Of a stretch of 64,000 bases of DNA, positions 45,780-55,100 are shown one piece after another. The DNA is from Pelomonas asaccharophilus_A (GTDB taxonomy: Bacteria; Pseudomonadota; Gammaproteobacteria; Burkholderiales; Burkholderiaceae_C). The translations under genes were made by a program, and so were the position numbers. The notes below the pieces were generated by a model that ran no database searches, was not told the DNA's origin, and was given only the letters and a program-made list of their open reading frames with translations. Each line of letters begins with the position of its first letter. The stretch's first letter is position 1. Location of the stretch: positions 186,001 through 250,000 of the forward strand of contig NZ_JAVDXV010000009.1 in NCBI RefSeq assembly GCF_031458115.1, read 5' to 3'.

Positions 45780-48700
45780 GTGTTCAAACCCACTCTGAAA
45801 CCCATCGCCCTCGCGGTATTCAGCCTCACCCTGGCGAATCATGCTGCAGCGCAGCAAACCGCAGCCGACAATAACAAGCCGGCCACTTCCGCAGAAACCC
45901 AAACCACCACGCCGCAGAAGCTGGACACCGTCGTCGTGACGTCCGGCTCGCGCATCAAGCGCGACGCCTTCAGCTCGCCGGCACCGATCCAGATCATCAA
46001 GAACGAAGACGCCGCACTGGCGGGCTTCACGTCCACGGCCCAGGTGCTGCAGAGCACCTCAGTGACCGGCGGCGCCGGCCAGATCAACAACGCCTTCGGC
46101 GGCTACGTCACCGACGGCGGCCCGGGCGCCAACACCGTGGGCCTGCGCGGCTTCGCCCCGACCCGCTCGCTGGTGCTGCTGAACGGCCGCCGGATGTCGC
46201 CGTCCGGCACGCGCGGCTCGGTCGGTGCCGCCGACCTGAACACGCTGCCGAACTCCATCGTCGACAGCATCGAAGTGCTGAAGGACGGCGCCTCCTCCAT
46301 CTACGGCTCCGATGCCGTGGCCGGCGTGATCAACATCATCACGAAGAAGAACCTGACGGGCATCCGCCTGGACGGCTCCCTCTCGCAGACGGAGCATGGC
46401 GGCGGCAACGCCTACAACTTCTCCATCGCCGGCGGCGTGGTCAACGACCATTCGCGCTTCCTGGCGTCGTACAACTTCAGCGAGAACACCGCGATGACCC
46501 TGGGTCAGCGCGAATGGACCCGTTGCAACACCGACTACCTGCGCACCAGCGCGAACGGCGTCGTCGGTGCCTGGGGCAGCGGCGACTTCGTCGACCCGCT
46601 GACCGGCAAGCCCAAGTGCTACCCGATCACGGGCACGGGCTCCAACGGCGTGACCATCAACACCCTCGGCACCGCCTCCGCCACTGGCGTTGGCGCTGCC
46701 GGCTCGGTCGGCACCAGCTTCAACCGCTGGCGTCCGAACTCGGCCGTGACCACCGGTCTGGCTGGGTGGGAAGGCGTGGGCGGCGGCAGCAACAACCTGA
46801 ACGTTCGCGACACCTTCGACCCCCGTGCGATGAACAACACAGTGATGTCGCCGGTGCGCAATCACAACCTGTACGCGCAAGGTGCGATGGACGTCCCGGC
46901 TCTGGGCGGCGATACCGAAGCCTACTGGGAACTGCTGTTCAACCGCCGCGAGTCGTCACAGGTCGGCTTCCGCCAGCTGTCGCTGGACTACGCCAAGGGC
47001 AGCCCGCTGATCCCCGCCAACCTGCAGTTCAGCACCTTCCTGCCGGCCGGTGGCTCCTTGATGACCAACGGCCTGGCCACGGGCGTGCGCGGCTTCATCG
47101 GTGCCGGCAACAGCTACTCCAGCCAGGAAGTGGACTTCACGCGCGTCGTCGCCGGCGTGCGTGGCGCCATGATGTTCAACTGGGACTATGACGTCTCGGT
47201 CCAGCATGCAGAGAGCAAGGGCAGCTACACCTTCGACGGCTTCCGCACCGACCGCCTGTCGCAGAGCATGAACGTCGTGGCGAACGGCAACAGCTTTGCC
47301 TGCGCCAATACCGCCAACGGCTGCGTCGCCGCTCCTGCGCTGACCTCGGCCGTCATCGGCGGCCAGCTGCCGGCTGCCTGGCTGGGCTTTGTCTACGACA
47401 ACTTCACCGGCTCGACCAAGTACAAGGAAAGCATCGTCTCGGCCTCGGCCACCGGCAAGATCTTCAAGCTGCCTTACGGCGACGTGAAGGGTGCCGTCGG
47501 CGCCGAATTCCGCAAGATGTCCATCGACGACACTCCGTCCGTCGACCAGCAGACCGCCAACATCTACAACTTCACGTCCTCCACGCCGACCCGTGGCAGC
47601 GACCAGGCTTTCGACGTCTTCGGTGAAATCGAAGTGCCGCTGCTGAAGAACGTGACGCTGGCCAAGGACCTGACGCTGAACGGTTCCGTCCGCCGTGCCG
47701 ACTACAAGTCCTATGGCGCCGACTCCACCTACAAGATCGGCGCCCTGTGGGCCCCGACCAGCTGGGTCTCGCTGCGCGGCACCAACGGCACCTCGTACCG
47801 TGCTCCGGCACTGTTCGAGCAGTTCGTGGGCGCGACGACGGGCTTCCTGAACCAGTCGGGCGATCCCTGCAACACGCCCACCGCGGGCACGACGCGCGCG
47901 GCGAACTGCGCCAGCGAGGGCCTGTCGCCGACCTTCAACCAGACGCAAAGCATCACCTCCATCACCAAGGGTGGTCGTGAGTCGGGTCTGGCTGCGGAAA
48001 CGTCGAAGAACTCGTCGTGGGGCATCATCCTGCAACCCGCACTGCCGACCGGCTTCGGTGACGTGTCCATCGCCGTGGACCGTTTCGACGTCAAGGTGGA
48101 CAACGGCGTGTCGCGCATCGCCACGGGCAGCATCCTGGCTCTGTGCTATGACGACCCGGCGTTCCGCACGGGTGGTGGCTATTGCAACCTGATCACGCGT
48201 AACGCCACGACCAACGCGCTGACGGTCAACAACAGCTACATCAACCTGTCGACCGACGTCGTCCGCGGCTACGACTACAACATCCGCTACACGAACGACG
48301 TCGGCGTCGGCAAGCTGCGTGTGAACCTGTCGGCCACCGAGTACCACTCGCAAGCCAGCAAGGTCTTCCCGACCGATCCGCTGATCCAGAACAACGGCCG
48401 CGTCGGCATCCCGCGCTGGTCTGGTGCCCTGGACGTGAACTACACCGTGAAGGGCTGGACGGCCTACTACGGCATGGAGTGGGTCGGTGCCACGTCGAGC
48501 TATGAGTATTACCAGCGTCAGGCCACCTCGGCCGCATCCGCTGCGCTGTACAACCCCGACACCAGCATCTACCAGATGCGTACCCCTGACTACTTCCTGC
48601 ACTCGGCGTCCGTCAAGTACAGCGACAGCGTGGGCAAGTGGTCGGCGACGTTCGGCGTGCGCAACCTGGCTGACAAGACGCCGCCCATGATTTCGCAGGG

Positions 48701-48791
48701 CTATGCAAACCGCGTCGGCAATGCGCCTCTGTACAGCGGCTACGACTACCTGGGCCGTCGTTTCTTCATGAACTTCTCCAAGACGTTCTAA
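45780..48791 (+). CDS. TonB-dependent outer-membrane receptor (peptide-type neighbourhood)
   Basis: 1003 residues from a GTG start at 45780. I chose it because it gives a correct signal peptide (FKPTLKPIALAVFSLTLANHAAA); a further 31 upstream codons are open but Arg/Pro-rich. No clear ribosome-binding site is visible. The plug shows LDTVVVTSGSRIKRDAFSSP, SLVLLNGRRMSPSGTRG and DSIEVLKDGASSIYGSDAVA. The barrel ends FFMNFSKTF. A terminator and then a secreted S9 peptidase gene follow. Receptor plus secreted peptidase suggests uptake and cleavage of peptides. Confidence 0.9.
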   Translation: MFKPTLKPIALAVFSLTLANHAAAQQTAADNNKPATSAETQTTTPQKLDTVVVTSGSRIKRDAFSSPAPIQIIKNEDAALAGFTSTAQVLQSTSVTGGAGQINNAFGGYVTDGGPGANTVGLRGFAPTRSLVLLNGRRMSPSGTRGSVGAADLNTLPNSIVDSIEVLKDGASSIYGSDAVAGVINIITKKNLTGIRLDGSLSQTEHGGGNAYNFSIAGGVVNDHSRFLASYNFSENTAMTLGQREWTRCNTDYLRTSANGVVGAWGSGDFVDPLTGKPKCYPITGTGSNGVTINTLGTASATGVGAAGSVGTSFNRWRPNSAVTTGLAGWEGVGGGSNNLNVRDTFDPRAMNNTVMSPVRNHNLYAQGAMDVPALGGDTEAYWELLFNRRESSQVGFRQLSLDYAKGSPLIPANLQFSTFLPAGGSLMTNGLATGVRGFIGAGNSYSSQEVDFTRVVAGVRGAMMFNWDYDVSVQHAESKGSYTFDGFRTDRLSQSMNVVANGNSFACANTANGCVAAPALTSAVIGGQLPAAWLGFVYDNFTGSTKYKESIVSASATGKIFKLPYGDVKGAVGAEFRKMSIDDTPSVDQQTANIYNFTSSTPTRGSDQAFDVFGEIEVPLLKNVTLAKDLTLNGSVRRADYKSYGADSTYKIGALWAPTSWVSLRGTNGTSYRAPALFEQFVGATTGFLNQSGDPCNTPTAGTTRAANCASEGLSPTFNQTQSITSITKGGRESGLAAETSKNSSWGIILQPALPTGFGDVSIAVDRFDVKVDNGVSRIATGSILALCYDDPAFRTGGGYCNLITRNATTNALTVNNSYINLSTDVVRGYDYNIRYTNDVGVGKLRVNLSATEYHSQASKVFPTDPLIQNNGRVGIPRWSGALDVNYTVKGWTAYYGMEWVGATSSYEYYQRQATSAASAALYNPDTSIYQMRTPDYFLHSASVKYSDSVGKWSATFGVRNLADKTPPMISQGYANRVGNAPLYSGYDYLGRRFFMNFSKTF

Positions 48792-48813
48792 TCGCCCACT
48801 CTTAGCGATCAAC

Positions 48814-48847
48814 GCCCTGGCACCCCGTGGTTGCCAGGGCTTTTTTT
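48814..48847 (+). terminator. Intrinsic terminator between receptor and S9 peptidase
   Basis: GCCCTGGCA and TGCCAGGGC form a 9-base stem with a 9-base loop, followed by seven T residues. It ends the receptor transcript only 15 bases before the peptidase ATG, so the peptidase must depend on readthrough or on a promoter inside this short gap. Confidence 0.88.
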
Positions 48848-48861
48848 CAGACTCATTCCGC

Positions 48862-50928
48862 ATGAAAACCACCCTGAACCACGTAGGGCGGCTGCTGCTC
48901 GCCACGGGTGCCGCGCTGGCGCTCTGCCAGGCTGCCGTGGCTGCCGATCCACCTCCCATCCGCGTCCCCACCATCGAGACACTGGCCCAGTTCCCCGGCA
49001 TGACGGGCTTCCGCATCTCGCCCGATGGCAAGCACATGATCGCCATCCAGAGCCAGGGCGACTCCCGCAACATCCTGGTCTGGAAACTGTCGGACCTGAA
49101 CGCCAAGCCCACCGTCATTGGCGCCACGAGCATGCAGATCAGCAGCGCGTCGTTCCTGAAGACCGACATGCTGCAGGTCACCATGACGCAGATCTACGAC
49201 CTGCGCTCTGACGAGGTCGTCAAGACCTTCATCAGCAAGCTGCTGTTCACCGACCTGGAGGGAAAGAACTGGGTGGAGCCGATGGCCTCCACCGAGATCG
49301 CCCGCTCCGAGATCGCCAAGAAGGTGGCGGCGCTGTCCAACCCGACCGTGCTGAGCCGCATGCCAGGCGACCCCGATCACGTCGTGCTGCTGAGCGACTC
49401 GGGCCTGTCCTCCAACCGCGACATCTACCGCTACAACCTGCGCACCGGTCGGGCCACCCGCATCATGCGGCTGGGCGACTCGGACAACGCCGTACTTGCC
49501 AACTCCAAGGGCGAGGTCTGGGCCAAGACGCGACTGGGCAGCGATGGCCAGGGAACGTTCACGGCCATCGACCTGCGCGGTAAGGATGGCGAGTGGGTGG
49601 AGCACTTCCGCAGCTACGTGAAGAACCGCGACGTGGTCGACGTGATCGCCCCCGGCACGAAGGCGGGCACGGCCATCATCCGCAGCAACGTCGGCCGCGA
49701 GGTCGCCGGCCTGTACGAGTACGACATCGCTGCCCGCAAGGTGACCGACACGCTGTTCGAGCACAAGTTTTTCGATGCAACCGGCGTGCGTTCGTTCCGC
49801 AACGACGACGGCCCGAACGACGAGGGCTTCGATGGCTTTGCGCTGGACGGTCACCTGGGCAACGACGAGCACTGGGACAACCCGCAGATGGAGTCAGCCG
49901 TGCTGGGCATCGCGCAGGCGCTGGGCATCAAGGAAATGGCGCAAGAGTTGGTGATGGTGGGCTCGGGCGAGCGCGCGGCGGTGCGCTCCTTCGACGGCGT
50001 ATCCGTACGCGTGATGCAGTACGTGGCCGGCGAAAAGCCGACCTATTTGATCCGTGTCAGCGGCTCCACGTACCCGACCGAGCACTACCTGCTGCGAGAC
50101 CAGAAGATCCAGCTGCTGGCCAAGGAGTTCCCGGACGTCGACAGGCGCGCTCTGGGCACCGCGCGCTTCGTGTATTACAAGGCGCGCGACGGCCTGAACA
50201 TCCCGGCCTACCTGACCGTGCCCAATCCGCAACTGTGCGGCCCCGGCCCGTATGCCGCTGTCATCCACCCTCACGGCGGCCCATGGGCGCGCGACACGAT
50301 GGACTACGACCGCTCGGGCTGGGTGCCGCTGCTCGTGTCGCAATGCCGCGTCGTGCTGCAGCCGCAGTACCGGGGCTCGTCGGGCTGGGGTCGCACACTG
50401 TGGTTTGCGGGTGACCGTGAATGGGGCGGCAAGATGCAGGACGACAAGGACGACGCCGTGAAGTGGCTGGTCAGCGAGAAGCTGGCCGATCCCAAGCGCG
50501 TCGCCCTGTTCGGCTTTTCCTACGGCGGCTACGCGGCGTTCGCGGCCTCGGTGCGGTCCAACGGCCTCTACAAGTGCGCCATCGCCGGCGCCGGCGTGTC
50601 CGACATCGAGCGCATCTGGGCCAGGTTCTTCACCAACCCGTACTTCCAATCCGGGCAGGAGCCGACGGTGCGTGGCCTGAGCCCGCTGACCAAGGCGGAC
50701 AAGATGGAGATCCCGCTGATGGTCTACCACGGCGATCGCGACCAGACCGTGCCGCTGATCCAGTCGGAGCTCTTCGTCGACAAGGCCAAGGCCGCCGGCA
50801 AGCCGGTGGAGTACCACGTGCTGAAGGACTACGGCCACGGCCCTGCATGGACGCGCAAGACCAACGCCGACCAGCTGAACCTGATCAGCAACTACCTCGG
50901 CTCGGGTTGCGGCGGCGGCGGTCTCTGA
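48862..50928 (+). CDS. Secreted S9-family prolyl-oligopeptidase-type serine peptidase
   Basis: 688 residues with a signal peptide (LLLATGAALALCQAAVAA), so periplasmic. An N-terminal beta-propeller-like region (about 30-400) starts with TGFRISPDGKHMIAIQ. The C-terminal hydrolase domain has the nucleophile Ser in LFGFSYGGYAAFA (about 556), Asp in VYHGDRDQTVP and His in KDYGHGPAW. Typical for acylaminoacyl-/dipeptidyl-peptidase-like S9 enzymes. A Cys pair and poly-Gly tail end the protein. Placement directly after a TonB receptor recalls peptide-scavenging modules, and also lasso-peptide isopeptidase modules, but I found no lasso precursor nearby. Confidence 0.92.
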   Translation: MKTTLNHVGRLLLATGAALALCQAAVAADPPPIRVPTIETLAQFPGMTGFRISPDGKHMIAIQSQGDSRNILVWKLSDLNAKPTVIGATSMQISSASFLKTDMLQVTMTQIYDLRSDEVVKTFISKLLFTDLEGKNWVEPMASTEIARSEIAKKVAALSNPTVLSRMPGDPDHVVLLSDSGLSSNRDIYRYNLRTGRATRIMRLGDSDNAVLANSKGEVWAKTRLGSDGQGTFTAIDLRGKDGEWVEHFRSYVKNRDVVDVIAPGTKAGTAIIRSNVGREVAGLYEYDIAARKVTDTLFEHKFFDATGVRSFRNDDGPNDEGFDGFALDGHLGNDEHWDNPQMESAVLGIAQALGIKEMAQELVMVGSGERAAVRSFDGVSVRVMQYVAGEKPTYLIRVSGSTYPTEHYLLRDQKIQLLAKEFPDVDRRALGTARFVYYKARDGLNIPAYLTVPNPQLCGPGPYAAVIHPHGGPWARDTMDYDRSGWVPLLVSQCRVVLQPQYRGSSGWGRTLWFAGDREWGGKMQDDKDDAVKWLVSEKLADPKRVALFGFSYGGYAAFAASVRSNGLYKCAIAGAGVSDIERIWARFFTNPYFQSGQEPTVRGLSPLTKADKMEIPLMVYHGDRDQTVPLIQSELFVDKAKAAGKPVEYHVLKDYGHGPAWTRKTNADQLNLISNYLGSGCGGGGL

Positions 50929-50944
50929 CCTTGACTCACCCATG

Positions 50945-50974
50945 AAGAACGGCGGCCCGCGGGCCGCCGTTCTT
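50945..50974. terminator. Long hairpin downstream of the S9 peptidase
   Basis: AAGAACGGCGGCCC and GGGCCGCCGTTCTT make a 14-base perfect stem with a 2-base loop, 17 bases after the stop codon and 15 before the end of the convergent micropeptide gene. It lacks a proper T-run on either strand, so it is a likely bidirectional 3'-end structure and not a textbook terminator. Confidence 0.6.
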
Positions 50975-50988
50975 GCTTCAGGCCGGGC

Positions 50989-51120
50989 TTACAGGCAGCA
51001 GGCCATCAGCCGCTGCACGCAGCAGGCCAGGTCGCCGCAGCAATTCTGCGCGGCCAGGGCGACGGCGGAAGCCGTCAGCAGGCTCGCGGCGGCCGCGAGC
51101 TTGATGAACATGGATTTCAT
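50989..51120 (-). CDS. Cys-rich secreted micropeptide (43 residues)
   Basis: A 43-codon gene: a Lys-flanked signal peptide (MKSMFIKLAAAASLLTASAV, cleavage near ALA/AQ) and a mature part of about 19 residues with three Cys pairs (NCCGDLACCVQRLMACCL). AAAGGA lies 6 bases before the ATG. Coding character is good for so short a frame: third positions are G/C. The paired cysteines suggest metal (copper or zinc) binding or a disulfide-rich peptide. It is followed by a long hairpin and preceded, 48 bases upstream on the same strand, by a second small Cys-rich secreted protein. I know of no named family. Confidence 0.65.
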   Translation of the reverse strand: MKSMFIKLAAAASLLTASAVALAAQNCCGDLACCVQRLMACCL

Positions 51121-51168
51121 GGAAGTCCTTTGAAGTTGAATGGATGAGAAGAAGGCAGACGCCGCGAG

Positions 51169-51435
51169 CTAGTCGGGCGGGCTCCAGATTTCATCGATCC
51201 AGTTGTCAAAGGAGAGCGGCAGCACCGCCGGCCCGAGGCGCGCCGGTGCAGCCTCCGGCGTGGAAGGCTCCATCACGGGCAGCGCCACCGGGCTCGCGCA
51301 CAGCGCGCAGACGCTCACGCAGGCCGGCATCGCATCGCAGCCGCCCGACTCGCAGCAAGGCTGGGCCGCGCGCGCCAGCGGCACCAGCGCCAAGCTGGCA
51401 AGCAGGGTCAACACAAGGAGCAGACGGCGCCACAT
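51169..51435 (-). CDS. Small Cys-rich secreted protein (88 residues)
   Basis: Signal peptide (RRLLLVLTLLASLALVPLARA) followed by AQPCCESGGCDAMPACVSVC and ALC, six cysteines within about 22 residues, then a Pro/Ala linker and the C-terminal motif DEIWSPPD. The overall look is that of small envelope proteins near copper-handling genes, but I cannot assign a family. Start ATG 51435 used; a GTG at 51450 in the same frame is possible. Same strand and 48 bases upstream of the 43-residue Cys-rich peptide, so the two are likely co-expressed. 22 bases from the end of the transporter gene, in the same direction. Confidence 0.6.
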   Translation of the reverse strand: MWRRLLLVLTLLASLALVPLARAAQPCCESGGCDAMPACVSVCALCASPVALPVMEPSTPEAAPARLGPAVLPLSFDNWIDEIWSPPD

Positions 51436-51457
51436 GCCCTGATTCTGCACCTGGCCC

Positions 51458-52171
51458 TCAGACCTTCAGCGTGAACGGGTTGAAGTTGGTGTCGCGGTCG
51501 TAGTGGTCCAGGCCCTCGGCCTTCTTCAGGAAGGCGACGAAGCGCGCCGTGACCGGGTACAGCACGGCCTCCCAGATCAGCTTGAAGAAGTACTGCGCGA
51601 CGAATACCGCCAGCAGTTGCTCCTGCGGCCAGATGCCCCAGAACGCGATGGTCAGGAACAGGCCTGTGTCCAGCAGCTGGCCCACGGCCGTGGAGCCGAC
51701 GATGCGCGCCCACAGGAAGCGCCCGGCGGTCGCGACCTTCATCTTGGCCATGACGAAGCTGTTGGCGAAGCTGCCCGCCGCGAACGCGATCATGGACGCC
51801 GCCACCACGCGCCAGGTGTTGCCGAACATTGCCTCCACGTGCTGCTGGTAGCCATCCATGAAGGCGTTGCGCGCCGGCGGCAGGTTGACGATGACGAAGG
51901 CCATGAAGGCTGCGAACGCCAGTGCGCCAAAGCCGGCCCAGACGACACGGCGGTCGCGGCCGTAGCCGTAGACCTCGGTCAGCACGTCGCCAAAGATGTA
52001 GCTGATGGGGAAGAAGAACAGGTCCGCGCCGAAGGTGACGGTGCCAAGCAGCGGCAGGTCCACCTGCGCCGCCTTGGCCGGCCCGATGAGGTTGGCACAC
52101 AGCAGCACGCAGACGCAGGCCGCCATGATCAAGTCGTAATACTTGAAGTTCCTAGGCTCGGCTTTGTTCAT
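51458..52171 (-). CDS. Queuosine-precursor transporter homologue (VUT family, YhhQ type)
   Basis: 237 residues with about six membrane helices. Typical segments: MAACVCVLLCANLIGPAKAA, the DVLTEVYGY motif and FANSFVMAKMK. YhhQ proteins import preQ0/preQ1 across the inner membrane for queuosine modification of tRNA. A leader hairpin (about 52172-52191) overlaps the ribosome-binding site: GGGCTCC pairs with GGAGCCC just before the ATG. No queuosine biosynthesis genes are in view. Substrate is assigned by family only. Confidence 0.88.
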   Translation of the reverse strand: MNKAEPRNFKYYDLIMAACVCVLLCANLIGPAKAAQVDLPLLGTVTFGADLFFFPISYIFGDVLTEVYGYGRDRRVVWAGFGALAFAAFMAFVIVNLPPARNAFMDGYQQHVEAMFGNTWRVVAASMIAFAAGSFANSFVMAKMKVATAGRFLWARIVGSTAVGQLLDTGLFLTIAFWGIWPQEQLLAVFVAQYFFKLIWEAVLYPVTARFVAFLKKAEGLDHYDRDTNFNPFTLKV

Positions 52172-52191
52172 GGGCTCCCTCCCGTTGGAGC
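52172..52191 (-). promoter_or_regulatory. Hairpin covering the transporter ribosome-binding site
   Basis: Read on the minus strand, GGGCTCC, a loop of about 6 bases and GGAGCCC end directly at the ATG of the transporter gene. The Shine-Dalgarno GGGAGG lies in the loop and descending strand. It may limit translation. The gap to the upstream histidine-kinase stop is only 28 bases, too short for a preQ1 riboswitch. Confidence 0.4.
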
Positions 52192-52199
52192 CCGCATTC

Positions 52200-55100
52200 T
52201 CAGTGCTTGGTCGTCAAACGCAGCAAAGCCGCGTGCAGCTTGGGCGGGTCGATGGGCTTGGTCAGGAAGTCATTCATGCCCGCGGCCAGCGCATCGTCGC
52301 GCTCCGAGACCAGCGCGGCCGCCGTCAGCGCGACGATGGGCAGTTGCTCGGACGTGAAGTGCCGGCGCAGCTCGCGCGTTGCGTCGTGGCCGCCCATGAC
52401 CGGCATCTGCACGTCCATCAGCACCACGTCGAAGGGCTTGCCCACGCTGGCCGCGGCCAGCACGGCCTCGATGGCCTGGCGGCCGTCGCTGGCCTGCGCA
52501 ACCTCCATGCCCCATTGCTCCAGCTGCGCCACGGCGATCAGCATGTTGACGGGGTGGTCCTCGGCGATCAGCACGCGCCGGCCCTGCAGCGCATCGGGCG
52601 CGGCGCGCGATTCGCGCGGCTGGTGTGCCATCGGTGCCGGCGCGCCGGGCAGAGGCAGCTCGGCCCAGAAGGTGGAGCCCTCGCCCACGGCGCTGACGAC
52701 GCCGACCTCGCCGCCCATCAGCATGGCCAGCTCGCGGCAGATGGACAGGCCCAGGCCCGTGCCGCCGAAGCGGCGCGTGGTGGATTCGTCGGCCTGCGTG
52801 AAGGGCTGGAACAGCCGCGCCTGCTGCTCGGGCGCGATGCCTGGGCCGCTGTCGCGCACCTCCACCCGCACCCATTCGCCGGCGCTGCCCTGACCGTTGA
52901 CGGGCAAGGCCTTCACGCTGACGGTGACGCCGCCGCGCTCGGTGAACTTCAGCGCGTTGGTCAGGTAGTTGGACAGGATCTGGCGCGTGCGCAGCGGGTC
53001 GCCGAACACCCAAGTGGGCAGCGCCGGGTCCATCTCGACGGCGAAGGACAGGCCGCGCGCCTGCGCCAGCGTCACATAGGCCAGGCGCATGGACCCGAGC
53101 AGCTCGCGCAGCGAGAACGGCTGGCTCTCCAGCGTCAGGCGGCCGGCCTCGATCTTGGACAGGTCCAGGATGTCGGAGATCAGCCCGGACAGGCTTTCGG
53201 CGCTGTCCATCATCTGGTTCAGGTAGTCGCGCCGCTGCGCGTCCGAGAGGTCGGGTTGCTGCGCCAGCCGGCCCAAGCCCAGCAGGCCGTTCAGCGGCGT
53301 GCGGATCTCGTGGCTGGTGTTGGCCAGGAAGGCGCTCTTGGCGCGGTTGGCGGCCTGGGCCTCGTCCTTGGCGTGGGCCAGCTGGTCTTCCACGCGACGG
53401 CGCTCGGTGATGTCCTCGATGATCCAGATCGTGCCGCCGCGGCTGGGGTGGGCAGGGTCCACCACCTGGGCCAGCAGCCGCGCCAGGAAGGTGGTGCCGT
53501 CGCGGCGGCGCATCGTGCGCTCGGCCTCGATCTGCTCGCCGGCGGCCAGTCGCGGGCCGACCTCGCGGCCCACCGCCTGCCAGTCCTCGACCGACGGCCA
53601 GACCACGCTGCCGTGCTGGCCGATCAGCGCCCCGCGCTCCCAGCCGAACATGGCTTCCAGGCGCGGGTTGGCCAGCACGAACTGCTGGTCGCGCGTCAGC
53701 GCGATACCGATGGACGCGTTCTCCAGGATGGCGCCATGCACCAGCCGCGTCCGCTCGCTCTCGGACACGTCGCGCGCGTACAGCACCAGATAGTTCTGGC
53801 CGTCCATCTCGAACGGTGCGACCGACACCAGCATGGAGACGGCGCTGCCATCCTTGCGGCGGAAGCTGATGGGCAGGTTGCTGGCGATGCCGTCACGGCG
53901 GATGGCATCGCGCACGGCGGCGCGGTCGTGGGTGTTGTGCCAGATGCCGATCTCCTCGGCGGTGCGGCCCAGCACCTCGGCGCTGCTCCAGCCGCTGAGC
54001 TGCTCGAAGGTCTTGTTGACCATCGCGTAGCGGCCGCTCTCGGCCTCCGTCAGCGTGATGACTTCGGGGCTGGTCGCCACCAGGTGCGACAGCAGGCCCT
54101 CGCTCCGGCGCAGTGCATCCTGCGCGCGGCTCTGTTCGGTCTGGTCGGTGAAGAAGGTCAGCGTGGCCGGTCCGGAGGCCGTCTCGACGCGCACGCTGGT
54201 GGCCTGCACGAGGCGGCGGCGGCGCGACAGCGTTCGCAGCCGGTACTCACCCATCGGCTGCATGGCGCCGGGCGCCAGGCCCTCCAGCCGCGCGGCCTGC
54301 TGGCGCGCGGTCTCGTCGTCGCCCGGCTCGTAGTGGCTGAACAGATCCTGACCGATCATGCTGGAGCGCTGCGCGTAGCCGAACATCGCCATGGCGGCCG
54401 GGTTGGCATCCACGACGCGGCCCCAGCGGTGCAGCACCAGCGGGCTGGGTGAGCGGCGGAACAGCTCGCGGTAGCGCGTCTCGGTGGCGTGCACGGTCTG
54501 CTCGGCGGCAACCTCGTGCGTCACGTCGCGGCCCACGCCCCAGTAGCCGCGGAAGTTGCCCTGCGCATCGAAGCGCGGCTCGCCGCTGATGGACACCCAG
54601 CGCGGGCTGCCGTCGGTGCCGGTACGGCGGGCCACCATGCCGTGGAAGGGACGGTGCGACTCCAGATCGGCGCGGTGTGCATCCAGCTCGTCGTCGGACA
54701 GGCCCATGCCCTCCACCTCCCAGGGTGTCTTGCCCAGGCGGCACTGCAGATCCAGGCCGGAGTTGCCTTCGCGCTCCTCGGCCACGTGCGTGAAGCGGAA
54801 CTCGCGGTCCATCTCCCAGTACCAGTCCACCGCCATGCCCAGCAGGCCGCGGAAGCGCGCGGTACGCTCCTCGGCCTCGGCCAGCGAGCGTTTGACCATC
54901 TTCAGTACGCCGATGCCCGTGATCAGGCCGGAGAACAGCATGGCCGCCTGCGCCGATGCGCGCAGCAGCAGGTCTGCCGACGCGACGGGTCGGGTGTGCC
55001 AGCCCAGCGCCTCGGCCACGCCCAGGCCCAGCAGCGCTGCCGCGCCCAGGCCGGTCAGCGTGAGACCGGCCCACAGGCCCAGCAGGCCGGTCGCAAAGGC

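Noticed and set aside
52172..52200. preQ1 riboswitch in front of the queuosine-precursor transporter
   Set aside because: Only 28 bases separate it from the upstream gene and no preQ1 aptamer features (C-rich stem with A-rich tail) are present.
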